From CAZKJL01 sp964611095 (GTDB lineage Bacteria > Patescibacteriota > Gracilibacteria > Peribacterales > Peribacteraceae): DNA of 27,003 nt. This document shows positions 14,897 to 22,809 of the stretch, one piece after another. Positions within the stretch are counted from its first letter, which is position 1, and every line of letters starts with the position of its first letter. Position numbers and translations under genes: made by a program. The notes beneath the pieces were generated by a model. It had not been told where the DNA came from. It searched no databases and saw nothing but the letters and a program-made list of their open reading frames with translations. The DNA lies in the NCBI GenBank assembly GCA_964611095.1, contig CAZSWJ010000015.1:1-27003 (forward strand), read 5' to 3'.

Positions 14897-15760
14897 ATGT
14901 CTCACTCGGTCGTCTTCCTCGGCACGTCTGCATTCGCCGTCCCGTGTTTGCAGGCACTGGCTGCCGATGAGAGATTCGATGTGAAACTGGTCGTAACGCA
15001 GCCCGACAGACCCGTGGGGCGCAAGCAGGCGCTCACTCCCCCGCCCGTGAAAGTGGCGGCGCAGGGGCTGAAGATCCCCGTGATCCAGCCCGAAAAACTG
15101 AATGCCGAATTCGCAAGCCTGAAATCCGCGTGTTCATCGGCGGATTTCTTGGTGGTGGTGTCGTACGGACAAATTCTGTCCGACGAAGTGCTGAGCTTCC
15201 CGAAGATCGCACCCGTGAACGTGCATGCGTCGCTCCTGCCGAAACTCCGTGGTGCATCGCCGATTCAGCATGCGATCCTTCAAGGAGATAAGGAGTCCGG
15301 CGTCACCGTGCAGCGCATGGTGAAGGAACTTGATGCGGGGCCGATTCTCTCGGCGGAGCGCATCACGCTCGGAGAACGCGAAACGTTCACCACACTGCAC
15401 GACAAACTGGCGCAAGCGGGCGCAGGACTTCTCGTTCGCACGCTCAGCGAACCGCTGGTTGAAAAAATGCAGATGCATTCCGATGTGACGTTCTGCGGAA
15501 AATTGGAAAAGAAAGACGGCATCGCAGACCCCGCGACGATGACGGCCGAGACCATCGACCGCATGGTGCGTGCGCTCTCACCGTGGCCCGGCGTGACGTG
15601 GGAAGAAAAGAAGTTGCTGCAGACCGAACTGAGTGCCGCAACGGGCGCCATGCCGCTGGCGTGCAAGGACGGAACGACGCTCTACGTCGTGACGCTGCAA
15701 CCTGCAGGCGGCAAACCGATGACAGGACAGGCATTCCTTCACGGTAAGCGCCTTTCATGA
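14897..15760 (+). CDS. fmt: methionyl-tRNA formyltransferase
   Basis: A 287-residue enzyme that formylates initiator Met-tRNA using 10-formyl-tetrahydrofolate. The N-terminal Rossmann domain starts VVFLGTSAFAVPCL, and the catalytic residues are Asn108 and His110 in NVHASLLPKLRGASPI and Asp146 in ELDAGPI. The C-terminal OB-like tRNA domain is present but short, so the protein is about 20 residues under the usual length. Its start has TACAAT 7 nt upstream and no Shine-Dalgarno. The stop overlaps the start of the next gene by 4 nt (ATGA), so the SLH surface protein is probably translated from the same message. Confidence 0.93.
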   Translation: MSHSVVFLGTSAFAVPCLQALAADERFDVKLVVTQPDRPVGRKQALTPPPVKVAAQGLKIPVIQPEKLNAEFASLKSACSSADFLVVVSYGQILSDEVLSFPKIAPVNVHASLLPKLRGASPIQHAILQGDKESGVTVQRMVKELDAGPILSAERITLGERETFTTLHDKLAQAGAGLLVRTLSEPLVEKMQMHSDVTFCGKLEKKDGIADPATMTAETIDRMVRALSPWPGVTWEEKKLLQTELSAATGAMPLACKDGTTLYVVTLQPAGGKPMTGQAFLHGKRLS

Positions 15761-17055
15761 AGGTACGTGCGCCAATCGCGGCACTTCTCACCACGGTGCT
15801 CTTGTTCGCCGAGTCTCCGACGATGCTTGCGGCGTCCACGGCTCAAGACATCGACGGTGACGGACTCACGGACATCCAGGAAGATGCGAACCGCAACAAC
15901 GTCGTGGACCAAGGTGAGACCAATCCGTACGACGCCGATACCGATGGCGGAGGCGAATCCGACGGATCGGAAGTCGCCGCCAAGCGTAACCCGTTCGACA
16001 GGACCGACGACCTCAGTTTCGATATGGACGGCGACGGCATGGTGAACGGCAATGAAATATTGCGCGGAACGGACCCGAAAGTGGCGGACTCCGACGGCGA
16101 CGGCATCAACGACAACGTCGATCCGTTCCCCCTCGACTCGAAATTCGGCACCGACCTCAACGGCAACGGGCTTCCCGACGAATGGGAGGAGCGCACGGGC
16201 TTGGACCAAACCCAGGTGACACAGACGCGTGCCGATGACTCCGACGGCGACGGCCTCACGAACGCCGAGGAGCTCGCGCGCGGCACGAACCCCATGGCCG
16301 TGGACACCGACCGCGACGGCACCGATGACAAGACCGAATCGAACGAGGGATCGAACGCGCGTGAAAACGCGTGTCTCGGCTACCTGCTGCCCGCCGCGAC
16401 GTTCGATGATATGGACGAAAGCGACTGGAGCTTCCCGTTCATCCGCACGCTGCAGGGTGTCCACATTCTCCCCGACAAGACTCCGCTCATCGGCGGCTAC
16501 GATGAAAATTTCGGCACGCCGAAATCGCGCGTCGTGTTCCGACCGAATCAGCCCATCACGCGCTTTGAATTCCTGAAACTGACGCTGTTCTCGAGCTGCA
16601 CCAAACTGCGCCCGAGGAGCGACGATGCGACGGTGACGTTCTCTGACGTCCGGAAAGATTCACCGATCAATGAAAACCCCGAAGCCGCATTCCGCCGCAA
16701 AGTGATTTATACGGCCGAGCACTACAAGATCGTCTCGGGCTACGACGATGGAAGTTTCAAGCCCGACGCTCCGGTGAACCGCGCCGAGGCACTGAAGATC
16801 CTGAGCCTCGCCACCGAGCTCGACCCGCTCGCCATGAGCGGCACCACGGTCGGCTTCAGCGACGTGCGCGAGATGGACTGGTTCCACCCGTACGTGGGTG
16901 CGGCGGCCTCTCGCGACATCGTGAGCGGATACGGCGACGGCACGTTCCGCCCCGAAAACTTCATCACGCGCGCCGAAGCGGCGAAGATCATTCTTTTGAC
17001 GCTGCAACAGAACCCCACGATCAACGGTTACGTCGTACCGACGGAATTGGAATAA
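15757..17055 (+). CDS. secreted calcium-repeat and SLH-domain surface protein
   Basis: A 432-residue exported protein. A signal peptide (1-25, cleavage after MLA) is followed by thrombospondin-type-3/dockerin-like acidic repeats (31-192) with DxDGDGxxD loops such as DIDGDGLTD, DSDGDGIND and DSDGDGLTN, which bind calcium in related proteins. Then come three S-layer-homology units: about 218-285, 297-360 and 366-425, with FSDV starts and GYDDGSFKPDAPVNRAEA and GYGDGTFRPENFITRAEA signatures. SLH units attach proteins to the cell wall or its polymers. The start overlaps the fmt stop. It most likely is a surface-layer or wall-associated protein, with a short C-terminal tail and no further anchor. 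Confidence 0.88.
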   Translation: MKVRAPIAALLTTVLLFAESPTMLAASTAQDIDGDGLTDIQEDANRNNVVDQGETNPYDADTDGGGESDGSEVAAKRNPFDRTDDLSFDMDGDGMVNGNEILRGTDPKVADSDGDGINDNVDPFPLDSKFGTDLNGNGLPDEWEERTGLDQTQVTQTRADDSDGDGLTNAEELARGTNPMAVDTDRDGTDDKTESNEGSNARENACLGYLLPAATFDDMDESDWSFPFIRTLQGVHILPDKTPLIGGYDENFGTPKSRVVFRPNQPITRFEFLKLTLFSSCTKLRPRSDDATVTFSDVRKDSPINENPEAAFRRKVIYTAEHYKIVSGYDDGSFKPDAPVNRAEALKILSLATELDPLAMSGTTVGFSDVREMDWFHPYVGAAASRDIVSGYGDGTFRPENFITRAEAAKIILLTLQQNPTINGYVVPTELE

Positions 17056-17081
17056 AAAAGAACCCGACCTGAGCCGGGTTC
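17051..17081 (-). terminator. intrinsic terminator of the DUF3276 gene
   Basis: GAACCCG (17060-17066) and CGGGTTC (17075-17081) form a 7-bp stem. On the minus strand it is followed by CTTTTTTATT, a good T tract. On the plus strand it is only preceded by A residues, so it could act weakly as a bidirectional terminator for the SLH gene. Confidence 0.75.
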
Positions 17082-17082
17082 C

Positions 17083-17109
17083 TTGCAATCGTTGCATTCT
17101 TTGCAGTCC
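17083..17109. repeat. three imperfect 9-mers
   Basis: TTGCAATCG, TTGCATTCT and TTGCAGTCC are in register between the terminator and the stop codon of the DUF3276 gene. The unit length differs from the heptamers elsewhere. Role unknown. Confidence 0.4.
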
Positions 17110-17447
17110 TACAGTTTCGTCTGCATTTCCTGCAGAGCCTTGATGAAGTGCGGGAGATCCTCGACATCGAAGACGATGGTGGACTTCTGTCCGCCGCGCG
17201 ACTTCTCGGAGACCTTGAAGAACTTGCCGTTGCCGGACTGCTTCAGATCGATGTAGAACGTGCGCTGGCGTGCGCGGATGGTGATGGAGTGAATCTCCTC
17301 ACCGTAGCGGCCTGCGCCGCCGCCCATGCCTCCTCCCGCACCACCGCCGCCCTGACGGCGAGCCTGCGGAGCCGGAGCAAAGTTGGACGTGGGAGCGAGC
17401 GGATCGTCGCTGCTCGGATTACTGAGATCGGCCATTGGGTCGAACAT
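17109..17447 (-). CDS. Pur-alpha-like DUF3276 nucleic-acid-binding protein
   Basis: A 112-residue protein. The first 48 residues are Pro/Ala/Gly-rich (a disordered glycine tract near 33-46), followed by one PUR repeat (about 50-112): SITIRARQRTFYIDLKQSGNGKFFKVSE and a C-terminal helix VEDLPHFIKALQEM. Related bacterial PUR-domain proteins, including the Borrelia regulator, bind single-stranded DNA or RNA as dimers. A second in-frame ATG four codons later (MADLSN) is an equally possible start. There is no Shine-Dalgarno sequence. A -10 box with an overlapping palindrome lies about 100 nt upstream, which would give this gene one of the few long leaders of the window. Confidence 0.82.
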   Translation of the reverse strand: MFDPMADLSNPSSDDPLAPTSNFAPAPQARRQGGGGAGGGMGGGAGRYGEEIHSITIRARQRTFYIDLKQSGNGKFFKVSEKSRGGQKSTIVFDVEDLPHFIKALQEMQTKL

Positions 17448-17535
17448 AGAATAAAAGGAAAAGAAGTAATGACTCTCCCGCTCCTCCCCTCGCCGTGGTC
17501 ACTGTTGTGTGTCCCCTGCTCCGGGTCTCGCTGGT

Positions 17536-17554
17536 TGAGAGTGCTCTCATGATA
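17536..17554 (-). promoter_or_regulatory. candidate promoter and operator of the DUF3276 gene
   Basis: On the minus strand TATCAT (RC of 17549-17554) is directly followed by the inverted repeat TGAGA-GCAC-TCTCA (17536-17549), which would cover the transcription start. No strong -35 box. The palindrome could be a protein-binding operator. The leader to the ATG at 17447 would be roughly 95 nt. Confidence 0.4.
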
Positions 17555-17597
17555 CGCCAAACCGACTGAAAAGGCCAGTTGCAGCCTAAAACCGCCT

Positions 17598-19136
17598 TTA
17601 AGCGGCCTCTTTCTTCTCCAGCGGCGGGAACAGAATGCTGGGCTCCCCCGCCTTTTTCCAGTCCTTGATGCCGCCCCACGTCTTCATCTCGTTCGTGAGA
17701 GCGAAGTTCTTTTCGAGCATGTCCTCGGCGTACGGCACACCGAGTTGGCGGCTCATGTTCTGCGCGGTCTGCGGAATGAACGGAAGCAGCATGAGCGCGG
17801 CATGACGAAGGGATTCGGCGAACATGGAGAGCGTCACGATTTTCTTCTCGGGCTCCTGCTTCCACGGCTGCGCGTCGTTGAACGCGGCGTTCATCTTGTC
17901 GACGCTCGTGACGATTTGCTGCACCGCGCCGTGCACGTCGAACGCATCGAGCTTCGCGGCGAACTCGGTCCAGCGCTTCGTGGTCTCCGAGACATCGTCG
18001 GGGCCGACGGGAACCGCGAGATCTTTCGATTCTTTTTTCAGCATGACGAGCACGCGGTTCAGCATGTTCCCGAGCTGGTTTCCGAGCTTCGACGTGTAGA
18101 CCTCGTCGATGCGCTTCCAGCTGAAGTCACCGTCGTTGCCCACGGGCACTTCGGCGCTCAGGTAGAAGCGGAGCGGGTCGGGATTGCCGTGGAAATGAGC
18201 CAGAACTTCTTCGGGCTTCACGACGTTGCCGAGAGACTTGCTCATCTTCTGGCCCTCGCTCGTGAGGAATCCGTGGATGAGGAGCTGATCCGGCACTTTC
18301 ACCTCGGCGTACTTGAGCATCGCAGGCCAAATGAGCGCGTGGAACCTGGCGATGTCTTTGCCGATGACGTGCGTCACCGTGGCGTCGTCCCACCATTTTT
18401 TCTCTTCGTGATCGGTGAAGTATCCGATGCCGGAAATGTAGTTCGTGAGCGCGTCGCACCACACGTACATCGTTTGGTTCTCGTCGTCCGGAACGGGCAC
18501 GCCCCAGCTCAGGCTGCTCTTGGGACGGGAAAAAGAAACATCTTCGAGTCCTTGGTCCAGAAGCGCGAATGTCTCGTTCTCACGGAACTGCGGGATGATC
18601 TTGTACTCCTTCTTGAGGAGTTTCTTGAGCCACTCCGTTTCTTTGGAGAGTGAAAAGAACCAGTTCTCCTCCTTCACTTCCTGCGGCGCGGTCTTGTGAA
18701 TGTCACACTTGCCCTCCACGAGATCTTTCTTCGTGAGAAAACGCTCGCACCCGGCGCAGTACAGACCCGTGTACGTGCGCTTCTCGAGCATCTTGGCCGA
18801 TGCCAAGCGCTGCCAGAGCTCGCGCACCGTGGGCCAGTGCACCTTTTGGTCCGACGTGCGGATGAAGACGTCTGCCGAAATGCCCAGTTTGCCGTAGAGC
18901 TCCTGAAAGAGCGGCACGTTGCGATCCACGAGTTGCTTGGGCGTCAGCTTTTCCTTGTCTGCCGTCTGCTGAATTTTGATGCCGTGTTCGTCGGTGCCGA
19001 TTTGGAACCGCACGTCGTCACCGCGCAAACGAAACCAACGCACGATGACGTCGGCGAGAACTTTCTCGAGAACGTGACCCATGTGCGGAGCCGCATTGGG
19101 GTAATCGATGGCCGTCGTGACGTACTGCCTGGACAT
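17598..19136 (-). CDS. metG: methionyl-tRNA synthetase
   Basis: A 512-residue class I synthetase that charges tRNA-Met. It has the HMGH motif (18-21), one zinc-knuckle-like insert with Cys127, Cys130, Cys144 and His147 (CAGC and CDIH), the WGVPVP and YVWCDALTNYISG strands, and KMSKS (297-301). The C-terminal alpha-helical anticodon domain is complete, but the dimerising EMAP-like domain of longer forms is absent. The ATG has TAAGCT (19143-19148) 6 nt upstream with TTTAAG 17 nt further. It lies 39 nt after the last pilin gene on the same strand. Together with fmt and the Met tRNA, the window covers several steps of methionine use in translation. Confidence 0.95.
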   Translation of the reverse strand: MSRQYVTTAIDYPNAAPHMGHVLEKVLADVIVRWFRLRGDDVRFQIGTDEHGIKIQQTADKEKLTPKQLVDRNVPLFQELYGKLGISADVFIRTSDQKVHWPTVRELWQRLASAKMLEKRTYTGLYCAGCERFLTKKDLVEGKCDIHKTAPQEVKEENWFFSLSKETEWLKKLLKKEYKIIPQFRENETFALLDQGLEDVSFSRPKSSLSWGVPVPDDENQTMYVWCDALTNYISGIGYFTDHEEKKWWDDATVTHVIGKDIARFHALIWPAMLKYAEVKVPDQLLIHGFLTSEGQKMSKSLGNVVKPEEVLAHFHGNPDPLRFYLSAEVPVGNDGDFSWKRIDEVYTSKLGNQLGNMLNRVLVMLKKESKDLAVPVGPDDVSETTKRWTEFAAKLDAFDVHGAVQQIVTSVDKMNAAFNDAQPWKQEPEKKIVTLSMFAESLRHAALMLLPFIPQTAQNMSRQLGVPYAEDMLEKNFALTNEMKTWGGIKDWKKAGEPSILFPPLEKKEAA

Positions 19137-19142
19137 GTCGAA

Positions 19143-19171
19143 AGCTTAGAGCCAAACGCGAAAAGCTTAAA
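19143..19171 (-). promoter_or_regulatory. promoter of metG
   Basis: TTTAAG (19166-19171), a 17-nt spacer and TAAGCT (19143-19148) on the minus strand; the ATG follows after 6 nt. Both hexamers are weak, but spacing and position match the window's pattern. AAAGCTTA is repeated here. Confidence 0.4.
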
Positions 19172-19175
19172 GCGT

Positions 19176-19529
19176 TTAGGTCCCGAGCAGATACAGATAG
19201 TCGGTGACGAAGCGGATGACGGCACCCGTCAGAATGGCGGCAACGAGGCCGAGAGAGGCCCAGATGAGCGCTTTCTTGCCTGCTTCTTTGCCTTCATCGC
19301 CCTGCGAGGTGACCATGCGGATGGCGCCGTACATGAAGACGACGACGGCGAGCGCACCGATGAACGCGGTGACTCCCGTGACGATGGTGAGCGTGATTTG
19401 CGTGACGGCGTCGGTGGACGAACCGCACTTGAGGAAGCCGCGGCAATCCCAACCCGAATCGGTGATGCGGTACGCGAATGCTTGAACCGGAACGAGGAGG
19501 CCGAAGATGACGGGGAGAATGCGTCGCAT
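19176..19529 (-). CDS. VirB2/TrbC-like pilin, third of three
   Basis: A 117-residue exported membrane protein. The signal peptide is 1-19 (cleaved after AFA), followed by a short exported segment with Cys29 and Cys35, a first membrane helix (about 43-71), a charged cytoplasmic turn GDEGKEAGKKALIW (77-90) and a second helix (88-112). Two helices joined by a Gly/Lys turn are the hallmark of VirB2/TrbC pilins, which polymerise into conjugative or secretion pili. It starts 3 nt after the previous pilin's stop, with no Shine-Dalgarno sequence, so coupled translation is likely. Confidence 0.8.
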   Translation of the reverse strand: MRRILPVIFGLLVPVQAFAYRITDSGWDCRGFLKCGSSTDAVTQITLTIVTGVTAFIGALAVVVFMYGAIRMVTSQGDEGKEAGKKALIWASLGLVAAILTGAVIRFVTDYLYLLGT

Positions 19530-19532
19530 GGT

Positions 19533-20120
19533 CTAGAGAGTGGAGAATGCGCGAACGAGAGCGGCGGCAAGGTTGATGACGATGGCACCGACGGCAGCCC
19601 AGATCATACCTTCCTGTGCTTTCTTCATTTCATCTTCTTTGCCGAACGAGAGCACCATCCACATGCCGCAGTAAATGGCGACGCCGAGGAGCGCGATGTA
19701 CAGAAGATCGAAGATGGATCCGATGAGCGTGTTCGCGACGGATTCCACGAGGTCCGCTCCGCTGTCTCGGGTGGACGCTTCCAGTCCGACGAAGCTCACG
19801 AGCGACTCCGAGAACTGCATCACGAAGATGCCGATGAGTGCCCAGGTGATGGTCTTTTTCCCTTTCGTGACCTTCTCCGCATCACCGACGCTCAGGATCA
19901 TGTACGCGCCGCCGATCATGATGAAGAGAATCGCGAGAACGTACACGTACGCCGGAAGACGGAGGAGGAGCAGGCGCAGCACACCCGTGAATCGCTCGGT
20001 GAATCCCGAGGGACAACCGGGCAAATTGCCGCAGTAAATCCAGAGTTCCTGCGCATGGAGCGAGCCGGGCGCGAGGAGCGCGAGCGCGGATGCCGAGAGG
20101 CGGAGGAGCCTGATCTTCAT
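19533..20120 (-). CDS. VirB2-like protein with two pilin units in tandem
   Basis: A 195-residue protein with signal peptide 1-23 (cleaved after LHA), two cysteines (Cys30, Cys36) and two copies of the helix-turn-helix pattern. The first unit has helix 52-78, turn GDAEKVTKGKKTITWALIG (79-97), and a following helix; the second has helix 132-158, turn GKEDEMKKAQEGMIWAAVG (160-178) and a helix to 192. The first copy carries the family GKK and the second is more divergent. A duplicated pilin fold within one chain is unusual and suggests either a fused pilin pair or a minor structural subunit. It overlaps the upstream pilin by ATGA. Confidence 0.75.
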   Translation of the reverse strand: MKIRLLRLSASALALLAPGSLHAQELWIYCGNLPGCPSGFTERFTGVLRLLLLRLPAYVYVLAILFIMIGGAYMILSVGDAEKVTKGKKTITWALIGIFVMQFSESLVSFVGLEASTRDSGADLVESVANTLIGSIFDLLYIALLGVAIYCGMWMVLSFGKEDEMKKAQEGMIWAAVGAIVINLAAALVRAFSTL

Positions 20121-20566
20121 GCGGCTTGGAATCCGATGGGGTTGAGGAACTGCAGAATCGTCGCGGAGAGAAGAAGCAAAATGAGACCCATCGCCGAACC
20201 GATGAAGCGCTTTTTTCCCGCATCCATCTTGCCGCTGTCACCGTTGCTCATGACCATTTGGAAACCGCCGACGACGCCGTTGAGAACGGCGATGGCCACA
20301 CCCATGCGAAACGCCCACTGCCACACACCGTTATTGACGTAGTAGAAGAACGTCTGGAGTCCGACTCCTCCGGGAGGGATGGACGACGGACCGCCGGGCA
20401 GCGGCTCCAAAATGCAGAGCGCACGCTCGGAAATACATTGCCCATTACACGGCTGCGTATTGACGGGACAGCCCTGGGCGTACACGGTGACCGAAAACGT
20501 CACCGCGCATGCGGCTCCCGCGAGCAGGATGGCGAAACGCCGGAGGCTGACAGATGTAGTAACCAA
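20117..20566 (-). CDS. VirB2-like pilin with cysteine-rich head, first of three
   Basis: A 149-residue protein when started at the TTG at 20566. This start gives a clean signal peptide (1-30: positively charged SLRR, hydrophobic core, cleavage after VYA) and sits 7 nt below a perfect TATAAT. The longer frame to 20602 would start inside the -35 box and begin with a hydrophobic stretch that does not fit. The mature head has four cysteines (33, 40, 44, 51; PCNGQC), able to form two disulphides, and a Pro/Gly-rich linker. Then come two membrane helices around the turn NGDSGKMDAGKKRF. It is the first gene of the pilin operon. Confidence 0.78.
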   Translation of the reverse strand: MVTTSVSLRRFAILLAGAACAVTFSVTVYAQGCPVNTQPCNGQCISERALCILEPLPGGPSSIPPGGVGLQTFFYYVNNGVWQWAFRMGVAIAVLNGVVGGFQMVMSNGDSGKMDAGKKRFIGSAMGLILLLLSATILQFLNPIGFQAA

Positions 20567-20573
20567 TCCCAAT

Positions 20574-20602
20574 ATTATAGCAAAAATAAGCCAAAAATTC
20601 AA
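20574..20602 (-). promoter_or_regulatory. strong promoter of the pilin operon
   Basis: On the minus strand TTGAAT (20597-20602), a 17-nt spacer and perfect TATAAT (20574-20579) with extended -10 TGC. The TTG start at 20566 is 7 nt downstream, so the transcript is leaderless. The strongest promoter match in the window, in keeping with high pilin output. Confidence 0.8.
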
Positions 20603-20632
20603 TATTTCGGACTCACTTCCTGGAAAACTGCC

Positions 20633-21964
20633 CTAGCGTGGCAAAAGCATCGTTCCAAGACCTAAGAAAGCCAAGAAACCACAAATATCGGTCGTCGTGG
20701 TCACGAACACGGTGCTAGCGATGGCGGGATCGATTTTCATCCGCTTGAGCATGAAGGGAATGAGGGCCCCGAAGAACCCCGCGACGAACAAGTTGATGAT
20801 CATGGCCGATGCGAGCACCACGCCGAGCATGGGATGCGCGCCGAACGCCACGGCGGCGATGCCGGCACACGCGCCGGTGATGAGTCCGTTGAGCGTTCCC
20901 GCCATGGCCTCTCGGAAGATGACGCGCTTTGCCTTGGGCCACGGGAGTTCGCCGAGCGCGAGCCCGCGGACGACGACCGCGAGCGCTTGGGTGGCGGCAT
21001 TGCCTCCCTGTCCGGCGACCACCGGCATGTAGACCGCAAGGATGGGGAGCGCGGCGATGGAGCCCTGGAAGAGGGACACGACGAACGATGCCAGAAACGC
21101 CGTCACCAAGTTGATGAGCAGCCAGTTCGAGCGACGACGGACTTTCACGAAGATGGAGTCGAGAGCGTGCTCTTCCACGTCCACACCCGCGAAGCGGTAA
21201 ATGTCTTCCGTGGCTTCGGCTTGCGCCACTTTCATGAGGTCACGGAGATGGATGACGCCTTGCACCTGCTCCCCTTCATCGGCGACGCAGAGCACTTCGG
21301 TGCGCATGCGCGACATCACTTGCATCACTTTTTCACGGTCCATTTTGTGCGACACCACGGGGAGCAAAATGGTCTGATCGTCCACCGTGGCGTTCTGCGG
21401 AGGAAACAGCAGAACGCGTTCGGGAATGAATCCGATGATTTTGGCATGTTCATCCACCACGAGCACCGTCGGCATTTCGCGACTGCCCTCGATGTGCTTC
21501 TTCACTTTCGTGAGCACATCGTCGAACGTGAACTCCGGTTTTACGAGAATGAAGTTGAGGTCCATGAGACCACCGGCGGTCTCGGATCCGAATTTCAAAA
21601 GTTTCTCGATTTTTTTGCGCTTCTCGTCGCGCATCCCGGAGAGGATGGCGTGTCGACGCTGAAGCGAAAGATATTGCAGGATGTCGGTCGCATCGTCCTC
21701 GTCGCTGAAATGCAAAAACCGCGCGATGCTCTCGTCGGAGAGGCGGGGGAAAATGCGACGCTTGCTGTCTTCGTTGAGCGCCAGAGAGACTTCGGCCTGC
21801 TTTTCCGGCGGAAGCAGCGCAAAGGTCTTTCTCTTGCCGTGCGTGAGCCCATCGATGACCTGGGCGATGATGTGGAAATCCTGATGCGACAGGAGTTGGC
21901 GCAAGTCCTTGTCCTGCTTTTTCGCAAGCAGCGCATCGGCCCGATGGAGCAACTTATCTTTCAT
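20633..21964 (-). CDS. mgtE: MgtE-family magnesium transporter
   Basis: A 443-residue Mg2+ channel. An N-terminal superhelical domain (1-125) contains the LPPEKQAEV and ILQYLSLQRRHAIL repeats, a tandem CBS pair (about 130-255) senses Mg2+, a linker helix follows, and five membrane helices begin near residue 285. Pore motifs are MPVVAGQGGNAATQALAVVVRG and the C-terminal TTTTDICGFLAFLGLG, whose aspartate lies at the ion-selectivity site in MgtE structures. Mg2+ binding to the cytosolic domains closes the pore. Its ATG has TATACC about 20 nt upstream, so a short leader is expected, unlike most neighbours. The pilin promoter begins 31 nt downstream. Confidence 0.92.
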   Translation of the reverse strand: MKDKLLHRADALLAKKQDKDLRQLLSHQDFHIIAQVIDGLTHGKRKTFALLPPEKQAEVSLALNEDSKRRIFPRLSDESIARFLHFSDEDDATDILQYLSLQRRHAILSGMRDEKRKKIEKLLKFGSETAGGLMDLNFILVKPEFTFDDVLTKVKKHIEGSREMPTVLVVDEHAKIIGFIPERVLLFPPQNATVDDQTILLPVVSHKMDREKVMQVMSRMRTEVLCVADEGEQVQGVIHLRDLMKVAQAEATEDIYRFAGVDVEEHALDSIFVKVRRRSNWLLINLVTAFLASFVVSLFQGSIAALPILAVYMPVVAGQGGNAATQALAVVVRGLALGELPWPKAKRVIFREAMAGTLNGLITGACAGIAAVAFGAHPMLGVVLASAMIINLFVAGFFGALIPFMLKRMKIDPAIASTVFVTTTTDICGFLAFLGLGTMLLPR

Positions 21965-22018
21965 GAAACGAAGGGCACAGGAACGGTATACCCGCCCGCG
22001 TGAAAAGAAAAGCTGCGG

Positions 22019-22351
22019 CTACGATTTCTTCTTCGACTTCTTCGGCTTGGGTGCGGGAAGTGCCGCCGCCGTGGCGCGGACGAGATCGGCCATGAAGTCA
22101 CGGTCTTCCCATCGATCTTCCTCGATGATGAGAAACGGTTTGGACCCGGGATACGGCGGACCTTCTTCGAATGACCCGAACTCTTTCGCGGCGTCCGTTG
22201 GTTTCAGGAAAAATCTGTCATCGCAGAGAAGTGCCACGACTTTCTCGTTACAGTAGAGCGCGTACTCGCCGAACATTTTCCGGATGCGCACCGCGCCCGC
22301 GCCGGAGACTTGCTCCAAGAGAAATTCGGCGGTCGATTGCTTGGTGGCCAT
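22019..22351 (-). CDS. TfoX N-terminal-domain protein
   Basis: A 110-residue protein of the TfoX N-terminal family. Residues 1-90 include RIRKMFGEYALYCNEKVVALLCDDRFFLKP and YPGSKPFLIIEED, matching the domain. The tail is Lys/Pro/Ala-rich (KPKKSKKKS). In gammaproteobacteria TfoX regulates competence, but stand-alone domains in other bacteria have no established role, so I do not infer competence here. The ATG at 22351 is 2 nt after the stop of the VOC gene, indicating one operon; the longer reading frame to 22459 overlaps that gene and is not used. Confidence 0.75.
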   Translation of the reverse strand: MATKQSTAEFLLEQVSGAGAVRIRKMFGEYALYCNEKVVALLCDDRFFLKPTDAAKEFGSFEEGPPYPGSKPFLIIEEDRWEDRDFMADLVRATAAALPAPKPKKSKKKS

Positions 22352-22353
22352 GA

Positions 22354-22779
22354 TCAGAGAATGCACTCGCCCGTGGGCAGAAGCTTCCAGAACGGGTTGT
22401 GTGCCACTTCCCACAAGTATCCGTCCGGGTCGGCAAAGTATCCGCTGTAGCCGCCCCATTCGGTTTTTTTGGGCTTTTTGACGATGGTGACGCCTTTCGA
22501 TGCGAGCTCGGCAAACGCCGCATCGACCAGATCGACACTCGCCATGTTCTGCGCGAGCGTGACGCCGGAAAAACCGGAGCCCTTCGCATCTACCGTCGCG
22601 TCTGCGGCGAGCAAATGTTTTGGATAGAGCCCAAGAATCACACCGTTCTCAAGCTTGAAAAAGGCAACGGGATCCTCGGTCTTGGCCGATGACGACCAAC
22701 CGAGCGTATCGCGATAAAAAATGAGAGACCGCGGAAGGTCCGAGACTCCGAGCGTGACAAGTGAGAGATGCGGATGCAT
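22354..22779 (-). CDS. VOC/glyoxalase-family protein
   Basis: A 141-residue vicinal-oxygen-chelate protein with two beta-alpha-beta-beta-beta modules: HLSLVTLGVSDLPRSLIFYRDTLGW at the start, and FADPDGYLWEVAHNPFW near the end with the metal-site glutamate (in WEVAHN). Members include glyoxalases, dioxygenases and antibiotic-binding proteins; the substrate is unknown. The ATG at 22779 is chosen because TACACT lies 6 nt upstream and the VOC fold begins there; the longer frame to 23109 overlaps the divergent DUF1232 gene. It is the first gene of a two-gene operon with TfoX. Confidence 0.85.
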   Translation of the reverse strand: MHPHLSLVTLGVSDLPRSLIFYRDTLGWSSSAKTEDPVAFFKLENGVILGLYPKHLLAADATVDAKGSGFSGVTLAQNMASVDLVDAAFAELASKGVTIVKKPKKTEWGGYSGYFADPDGYLWEVAHNPFWKLLPTGECIL

Positions 22780-22785
22780 GAGCGC

Positions 22786-22803
22786 AGTGTACAAGCGTAT
22801 GAT
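22786..22803. promoter_or_regulatory. back-to-back divergent -10 boxes
   Basis: TACACT on the minus strand (22786-22791) and TATGAT on the plus strand (22798-22803) are 6 nt apart, and each lies 6 nt from its start codon. The two starts (22779 and 22810) are only 30 bp apart. Both genes would be leaderless and the two polymerases could not bind at once. Confidence 0.55.
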
Positions 22804-22809
22804 CCTCAC

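Noticed and set aside
17580..17610. Terminator overlapping the metG stop codon
   Set aside because: A GCCGC/GCGGT stem with TTTTAGG follows the stop, but the stem is short and needs wobble pairs. Too weak to list.
18696..20342. Long plus-strand open frame opposite the pilins and metG
   Set aside because: Glu/Asp/Arg/His-rich shadow composition typical of antisense frames in GC-rich DNA.
11419..20602. Integrated conjugative element
   Set aside because: VirB4 and pilins are present, but housekeeping genes (nrnA, rbfA, fmt, metG) lie between them and no relaxase, integrase or attachment site is seen; a native secretion/pilus system fits better.
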